Below are positions 57,172 to 64,000 of a stretch of DNA of 64,000 bases, in pieces. The number at the start of each line of letters is the position of its first letter. The stretch's first letter is position 1. The stretch comes from Linnemannia elongata (taxonomy: Eukaryota > Mortierellomycota > Mortierellomycetes > Mortierellales > Mortierellaceae). Location: NCBI GenBank assembly GCA_036320915.1, contig JAXBDG010000005.1:1550001-1614000 (forward strand), read 5' to 3'. The notes under the pieces were generated by a model. That model was not told the DNA's origin, ran no database searches, and saw only the letters and a list, made by a program, of their open reading frames with translations. Position numbers and translations under genes: made by a program.

Positions 57172-59249
57172 ATGACAACACAAGTACAACAGCATGAGCA
57201 GCTCCAGGCAGTAAAGCAGGTCCACCAGGCTGCCACCGTCGCTGTCGTCAAGCCAAGAGACCCCTTCTGGCTCGGAGGTATGAACTATCATTTCCAAGAC
57301 TTCTTACCTTGCCCAGCCGACAGAGAGACACTTCACGGATCCACTGGAAACAGGACAAGACAGAAACATGTTCACTACCTACGATGAAAAGGACGAGGAT
57401 AAGGAGGAGGGAAAACAAACAGAAGAGCAAACCGAGCCTGACCCATTGAAAACACTCATCAACAGCAAAGGGAGCAGTGAACATACCCCAACAACAGCAA
57501 ACATGCCGGAACCGAACCACGCTCGCACCCCTCGACCGCTTATAATTTTACTCCTCAGAGAGAACACCTCAAAATTGACTCATCCCCCTGGTTTTTTGTT
57601 TTTCCTACGTACCTTTTTTTAAATAGGTGCTGCCTCCTGTGCCGCCGCATTCGTATCCCACCCTTTCGATCTGGCCAAGGTCAGACTTCAGACGACACAG
57701 GGAGTCAGCAAACAGGGCATGATTGGAACCATGATCAACGTCGCACGTCATGAAGGATTCTTTGCTCTCTACACCGGTCTCTCGGCCAGCTTGCTCCGTC
57801 AAGGAACATATTCGACCGTCCGATTTGGAACCTACGACCTCTTGAAGGAAAAGTTCGGACCCAAAGATGGAAGTAAGTCTCTCTCTCTTTGCGCCGCTTG
57901 TCTTTCAAGGTTAATGATACCATTGTTGTTGTTGTTACCTCAAAACCCGGTCAGATCCTATCTGAGGCTGTTCAAGGATCGCTCTTTCGTTTTGTTTCGT
58001 TCGTTCATTTGCTGCTGGTGTCCATCTCTAAAAACAAACGGCTTAACCGTACCTGTTATATCCTGGAGACAATTGTCGATCGGAGTTGGTGGGGATTAGA
58101 TCCAACTAACACCCCGAGTATTTTCACTTCACCCACTTACCTCACTCACTAACCTCAAAACCGCCTCTTATCTACTTTACTCCTTTTAGGCAGAATCCCT
58201 GTGAGCACAATGCTGTTGTGCGGTGTTTTAGCAGGATGTGTCGGTGGCGGATTCGGAAACCCAGCAGATGTAGTCAACATCCGGATGGTCAACGACGGCA
58301 AGCTGCCCAAGGAACAGCAGAGACACTACAAGCATGCCTTTGATGGACTCTTCAGGATTGTCAAGGAGGAAGGACCTGCTCAGCTGATGCGTGGTTTGGG
58401 ACCCAACATGAACAGAGCCATCTTGATGACCAGTTCTCAATTGGTTTCGTACGATGGATTCAAGCGTCAGTTGTTGGCCACCCCTTGGTTCAAGGACAAC
58501 TTGGCTACTCATTTTGCTTCTTCGCTTCTTGCTGTAAGTTTGGGTTGTCATTTTTCGTCACGGCTGTATTTTTTGGTATTTTTGGGCGAATGTGTCATTC
58601 GACTCATTTTATTTAGGTCCAACCAACTCAACAAAACGAGAAAAACAACCAGCAGGACAACTGAGGGAGGGAAACATACATCTCATACAATACCTATTTT
58701 TTTGTCTTCTTTTTTTTTTACCACATAACAGGGTCTTGTTGCGACAACAGTGTGTGCCCCATTGGATGTGCTCAAGACAAGAATCATGAACTCTTCTGGA
58801 TCAAGTGTAAGTCTACGGTCTACGGGAATCTTCTCTTTTTGGTACTCTTGCCTTTTTGCTCCCTCTCTCGTGTGTATGCTGTGTCATTTTGCAATATTGG
58901 CAAGACACATGCACATTGCATGCATGCATGTAACGCAAAACAAGAAAAGAAAAGAAAAAGAAATATACCCCTATGCACCTATCGCACAAATAAGGGTCTT
59001 GCCTTCCCCGCAAAATAGATACAGGACATCACAAAAAGAAGAGCCTCCATTGACAATATGCCTCGTTTTTTTTTTTTTTCCTTCTAATAGACCTCATCGA
59101 CACAAATGTTTTTCCATATTGTCAAGAGCGAAGGCCCAACAGCCCTGTTCAAGGGCTGGCTCCCTGCCTTCTTGCGTCTAGGCCCTCACACCATTGTGAC
59201 CTTTATCGTCCTCGAACAGCTCAAGGTCATGGTGCACCAGAAGAAATAA
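57172..59249 (+). CDS. Mitochondrial dicarboxylate carrier (SLC25/DIC-like), 309 aa
   Basis: Five exons, 57172-57277, 57627-57872, 58190-58533, 58732-58806 and 59091-59249, give 309 residues, the usual carrier length. All three repeats carry the SLC25 signature: HPFDLAKVRLQ, NPADVVNIRM and APLDVLKTRI. Each is followed by a matrix helix (for example GFFALYTGLSASLLRQ). VVNIRMVNDGKLPKEQQRHY and the GPNMNRA stretch resemble dicarboxylate carriers that exchange malate or succinate for phosphate across the inner membrane. The Asn-rather-than-Lys second motif (NPADVVNIRM) is typical of that subgroup. The N-terminal 30 residues are Gln-rich and hydrophilic. Introns 1 and 2 exceed 300 nt. It ends 148 bp from a convergent ABC transporter gene. 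An oxaloacetate/oxoglutarate carrier is the main alternative. Confidence 0.88.
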
Positions 59250-59397
59250 ACTTTCCCCCCGCCCCCCAACCATACAGTTCATCGCACATTTTTCATCCTT
59301 GTTTTGGACCGTGGGAAACTTTTATTGCTTTTTTGTGCATGTACTTGTGTGTCATCACAGAGTCAGAGAAGGTTGCCCGGCCAACGGTCGGATGGGA

Positions 59398-62300
59398 CTA
59401 GGCAAGATCACCGTCTGTGCGTTTGGATGGCCCTGACCCTGCTGGTGTTTTGGACGAAGTCTCTCCTGAATCAGATAAGCGGTCATCAATAGCATCGTCA
59501 TGATAACTGTTTTCATCAGAGACCTCCTGGATACTATCTGACTCCGGAAGAACCGTCAGCTGGTTGGGCCGCTGCATCGTCATATTGATGCTTGGCCAGT
59601 CAAGTCGCCCCTGCATGAAACCGCGTCTTGGTGAAGTCGAAGGCCCGACACCACCACTACTATAACCCGAGCTGGACCCTGTTCCTGATCCGAAGTTGGA
59701 CCCGTACGCCGGAAGGGAGAATGACATCACCGCGCGTTGATCTCCATAGTACCCAGTTCCAGCTCCAGTTCCACGCGGGTATCGGCTGTTGTTGTGATGG
59801 TGGTGACCCCTACGGATACGGATCTTGCCGCCTCGAGCATTGTCGTCGTCGTCTGACGAATCGTCCTCGTCCGATTCTTCCTCGCCCTTGGACGAATCCT
59901 TTTGACTCGAATGGCTACTTCCGGCCGGTGTCCGATCCTCCCGGAGCTGTTGCATCCACATGGCAGCATAGATTCCTCCTGCCTGCATGAGTTCCTCATG
60001 GCTGCCCTGTTCTGCAATCTCACCATTCTGGATCACCAGAATTTCGTCCGCATCCACAATCGTCGACAGTCGATGCGCAATCATCAGCGTTGTCCTGTCC
60101 TTGGAGATCGACTCGATCGAGTTTTGGATATCCCGCTCCGTCTGTGTATCCAAGGCACTAGTTGCCTCATCCAACAGAAGAATAGGTGGGTTCTTGAGGA
60201 TTGTCCGTGCAATGGCCACTCGTTGCTTCTCACCGCCCGAGAGTCGCATGCCTCTCTCACCGACTCGCGTTGCGTACGCTTCTGGGAACCGCGAGATAAT
60301 TTCGTGGATCTGTGCTGCCTCTGCGGCCGCCTGGATGCGGCCATCATCCTCCCAATCCTCGTCATCCTCATATTCTCCTCCATCGCCTTCCACATCTGCG
60401 TCCTCGTCACCCTCCGTAATGCAAGCAGTCTCGGGTGAGGATTGAAGCGATGCATTCTTGCTCTTTCGTCCGCGACCAGTTGGTTTTGTAGGCTTTCCAC
60501 TCAACAGCAGACGACGACTTGACTCGCCGCCAGAACTCTCGCCAGACTGGATGCGTCGTCTCTGCATAGTTGAGCGTGAAGGATCAAACACCTGCGCCTG
60601 ATCCTGTCCGATTTTTCCGTATCCAATATTGTATCCGATTGATTCGTTGAAGAGGGCGGTGTCCTGAGGCACAATACCGATCTTCCGCCGCAAACTGGAT
60701 TGAGTCACCATCCGGATGTCCTGTCCGTCGATCAAGATCCTGCCTTGAGTTGGGTCATAAAATCGGAACAGTAGACGGAGAATCGTAGACTTGCCGCCTC
60801 CTGAGGGACCAACGAGCGCTAGCTTTTTGCCATGCGGGATCTTGAACGACACAGCCTTGAGATTTGGGTTCTGTGGGTTATAACCGAACGATACATTTTC
60901 TATATGTTGTTAAATTGTAATGAGGGTGTTAACTATTGTTTGTGCTGACTCGCCTGACATCACATCAGCATAGCGTAGGATAAAACGATCAAGTTCTTAC
61001 CGAAGACGACTTCGCCGCCAGTCATTGTAAGCGGCTTTGCCAAGGGCAGATCCTGAATCTCGACAGGCTCCTGAAAGAGATCAAGCATCTTTTCCATATC
61101 GATAAAGTTTTTCTAGAGATCAGATGACCAATGCAGTAGAACATTAAACAGATCAGTACATTACCTAGACTCATTCGCGAATAAAAGCAGTAAGAAATGA
61201 GCACCGTTTCATGTGTATTTACCTGAAGGGATCGATAAGACGTTCCGAAGAGATTGAGTGGGCCGTACAGTTGGGTAATGTAGGCGTAGTACATCACAAA
61301 GTCATCCACCTTCATCTCCTTTTGTGCGATTCGCTTGGCGCAAAGGAGACAGCCCAGAGCCAGGCCTCCTTGAATAACGACGTTCAGGGTGGTGTTAAGA
61401 ATACCGAGTGTGTACTGCGATTTCCGGTCCGCCTTTTGATAGGCATGGATGGCATCGGCGTACTTCCCGACTTCGTACTCCTCAGTGGCGAACAGCTTGA
61501 TGGTTTCGTAGTTGAGCAAAGAGTCGACTGCTCGCGCCTCCACTGCATTGTCGAGCGCATTAGACTCGCGGCGATAACGTGTCCTCCAGTCCGTCATGAG
61601 AATGGTCGCGTAGATATAACACATCATTGTAATAAAGACAATGATTCCAAAGTAAATGTCAAAAGCCTGTGTCAAGAAGATACATGCGACTGCGATATCT
61701 ACAAGGCAAGGCAAGATGTTGAAGAGCAACGAGGAGAGCAATGTAACAATCGATGAAACACCGCGATCTAACAAAGGAAGGAGGTTAAGCATAACACAAT
61801 ATTAGCAGACTGAAAGGATGCATGCAAAGAATCAAGACAACGGGTGATCTGTTACCTTGGACACGAAGCATTTCTCCAGTCTTGCGGTTGAGATGAAACC
61901 TCAATGAAAGGTTCAAGAGATGCTCAAACATCTTGACGGCCAGCTCCCGAGTGTTGAACTGACCCACAGGAATCCAGAGCAAGCCCTGAAGAGTATCGAC
62001 GGCACCAATGCTCCCTTGGAGCGCCCTTAGACCGATAAAAACCATGATCTCCATCCAGACGAATCGAGGGTTTTCACTCTCGTCTGTGGCTCCGTCTGAA
62101 ACCTGCCTCAGCGCGCCGACGACCGTGGCAAGCTGCCGGGGCACAAGCACGTTGACTACGCGTCCGATCACCAGTAGAACCAGACAAAGGAGAATGTGGA
62201 TCTGCAATTTGCGTGACTTGGATGGCCAGATATATGGGCGGAGGCGCTTGCAATGTCCGTAAAATTCCTTGAAGGTTGTGGGCCGCTTGTAGTCCTTTTG

Positions 62301-63264
62301 TGCAGATGCTGGCTGTGCGCCTCCTAGTCTTGTTGCAGATTTGTTCTTTTTATCCTTCTTGTTGGGTGCTGTTGTACTTGCACCGACATGGCTGTCCTGA
62401 ACTAGAGTGGCGTGACTTGATTGTGAAGATGGTGTGCGATCCTGAGTCAGATCTTGGAACCGTGAAGCTCGCGACTGGATTTCTTGAGCGAGTCCTAGGA
62501 GGACGAGACCGATACTCTGAGCGAATCGTGCTATGGTGGTGATGCGATTGAGGGTAGCGAAAGGTTTGCCGAGGTAAAAGTCCGCTTCTGATCGGTGACA
62601 AATCCAGAGTGAGAACGAGACGGTTGAGAGGATGAACGAACAGATCCAGAAGAGTCGCAGGGGATTTGAGAATCGAGAGCGGTTGCGTTCCTGGAATCCC
62701 AGCCAAGTCTGTCCGACCCATGCCAGACAGCAACAAATGGGCGAGGCCAGGGTCCAGCCCAGTCCGCGCGATTGGAACGACAGATTACCTAAGAAGCGAT
62801 GCAGCATGGAGGGGAAGAAAGAGAAGGCGGCAGCCATAAGGGCCGAGAGGATTAAAACTCCATCATGCGTCTTTGCATTGGATACTCCAAATGAATCTTT
62901 TAATACTTTTTTTTGTTCCACAGAAAGGGAAGGGGAAAAGAGGGTGATTGAGTGGTGAGGGAGGGCACGGTTGTGCGTCATCGCGTAGTACCTCAAATGA
63001 GCATATTCTTTTATGGCCTTTTTTTTTTTTTTTTTTCCTTCCGTTCTTATTTTCAGCCTCCGACATCCATGTGTAATCGTACTGTGTGCATACAAAGAGC
63101 AAACTTACCCTCCTGCTTGATCAACAAGACCAAGACGGCAACCAGGTTTGAGATTGAGATTAGGAGGCCCAGAACGAGGGTGATCAGGACCAGGTGTGTT
63201 GTCCGAACAATGGCTCCGAGGGGCTGGTCACTCCATGGTCTCTGATCCGGCAATCGTATCCTCC
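59398..63264 (-). CDS. Second HMT1/ABCB6-like ABC half transporter, >=1121 aa, 5' end unresolved
   Basis: Supported exons: 63264-63109, about 62905-61856, 61767-61223, 61112-61001 and 60899-59398. N-terminal helices include [20 protein letters not shown]. Then comes the TMD ([49 protein letters not shown]-like loop), and the NBD with Walker [28 protein letters not shown], signature [25 protein letters not shown] and AHRLSTI. About 95 Ser/Arg- then Asp/Glu-rich residues are inserted between the Q-loop region and the signature, and a Ser/Gly-rich tail of about 190 residues follows the NBD. The 62905 acceptor could be any of several nearby AGs that keep frame. No ATG is in frame before a stop upstream of 63264, so at least one 5' exon is missing; a weak candidate begins at 63565 (MHPCIYTF). 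Likely a vacuolar or organelle exporter of metal-thiol conjugates or porphyrins. Confidence 0.88.
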
Positions 63265-64000
63265 CTATCAGTCACATCATGGGTCATATCATAATATCCG
63301 ACGGATCAGTACGATAGTAGAAGAAAAAAAAATACAATAAATCGAGGTTAGCGCATTGCCATCAAATTGTATTTGCCGTTCTTCTTGTTGTTGTTTCGGA
63401 CTTGTTACCAAGAAGGAGAGGAGGGGTAGACGAGGAGATGAGATGATGGCGAAGACAACAGGGATAGAGGATGAGAGAGTCCAAATCCTTTTTACCAGAC
63501 AAACAAACAAACAAATAACAAGAACAAGAAAACAAGAAAACAAAAGTATAGATGCAGGGATGCATGGAACAATCCTTTTCGGGAAAAGAAACGTAGGAGA
63601 GGACAAGGGGAAAGGGGAGGAAGGCAAAAGGGGGGTTGACCCATTGAAACTATCCCTTTGAACCAACCCAAGAAGACGAACAGAGAGGACAGTTCAAGAG
63701 TAGCAGACTGGTGCCAACTGGCCTGGGATGGAACAGATCTAACATCTCCAGCTCCCCAATCCGTTTCAACTTCAAGTTTATTTTTTTTGGTCTTTTTTTT
63801 CAGACTTGTGGAAATAAAGGGGACAGAGAAGTCAAAGGGGAAGTGGAACCTTATGCTCATTGCAATTGCGATCCGAATTGGAGCATTGCCAAGTAATGGG
63901 GGAGAAGGAGCGAAAAGGGGAGTCATAAATGACCAGGAGTATGGAATGACAAAAAAAAAAAAAAGGTGCCTGGGTTGTTGTTTGTTTGTTGTTGTTGTAG
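63265..64000. other. 5' flank or unresolved first exon of the second HMT1-like gene
   Basis: No complete gene is seen. The first coding exon and promoter of the minus-strand transporter must lie here or further right. A frame beginning at 63565 can be spliced in phase (donor GTAACA near 63404, acceptor TGATAG at 63265), but it is low complexity and unproven. GTTT/GTTG repeats lie at the right edge. Confidence 0.35.

Noticed and set aside
1..64000. tRNA and rRNA genes
   Set aside because: I looked for T-loop-like GGTTCGAATCC patterns and conserved rRNA blocks on both strands and saw none convincing; a covariance-model search would settle small RNAs.

Overview
The window is nuclear DNA of a filamentous fungus. 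Genes carry short spliceosomal introns, mostly 60-350 nt, with GTAAGT-like donors and TAG or CAG acceptors. The content is typical of fungi: a CipC/DUF3759 protein, a Doa10 ligase, an HMT1-type ABC half transporter, a GT34 glycosyltransferase and an LPMO-like secreted protein. Many Gln-, Ser- and Asp-rich inserts, an animal-like receptor architecture and many A/T homopolymers suggest an early-diverging lineage such as Mortierellomycotina. That placement is inference; no rRNA or marker gene is present to fix it. Exon coordinates were built by hand by joining exons where splice sites and reading frame agree, and every full model closes to a whole number of codons.

Layout from left to right. 1-953: 5' part of a Gln-rich gene (-). 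2588-2918: foldback transposon copy 1. 3399-4416: putative proteasome assembly chaperone (-). 5107-5406: CipC-like (+). 5598-6911: MYND finger plus acyl-protein-thioesterase-like hydrolase (-). 7057-10617: DDHD phospholipase (-). 11192-13219: F-box protein (-). 13718-19641: ABCC full transporter (-). 20338-23158: complex I 75-kDa subunit (-), head-to-head with an HMT1/ABCB6-like half transporter (23671-26514, +). 27025-27747: pathogen-related/SnoaL-like protein (+). 28897-30045: lipid kinase (-). 30959-33017: two-part glycosyltransferase (+). 33179-41223: a 2441-residue receptor hybrid histidine kinase (-). 42005-42336: transposon copy 2. 44597-46595: LPMO-like (+). 47097-53089: Doa10/MARCH6 ligase (-). 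53596-55779: acyl-CoA carboxyltransferase (+). 57172-59249: mitochondrial dicarboxylate carrier (+). 59398-63264: second HMT1-like ABC half transporter (-), 5' end unresolved.

The genes do not form an obvious pathway cluster. Recurring themes are membrane transport (three ABC transporters, one mitochondrial carrier), lipid hydrolysis and phosphorylation (DDHD lipase, thioesterase-like protein, lipid kinase), mitochondrial function (complex I, carrier) and ER/secretory work (Doa10, glycosyltransferase).

The most striking locus is the receptor at 33179-41223. It joins extracellular periplasmic-binding-protein-like modules, a Cys-rich segment, one membrane helix and a kinase-homology domain with linker very like those of animal receptor guanylyl cyclases. 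Where a cyclase would follow, it carries a hybrid histidine kinase with two receivers. The second highlight is a pair of nearly identical 331/332-bp palindromic elements with 151-bp arms and 9-bp target duplications, which look like a recently mobile Mutator-type foldback element.
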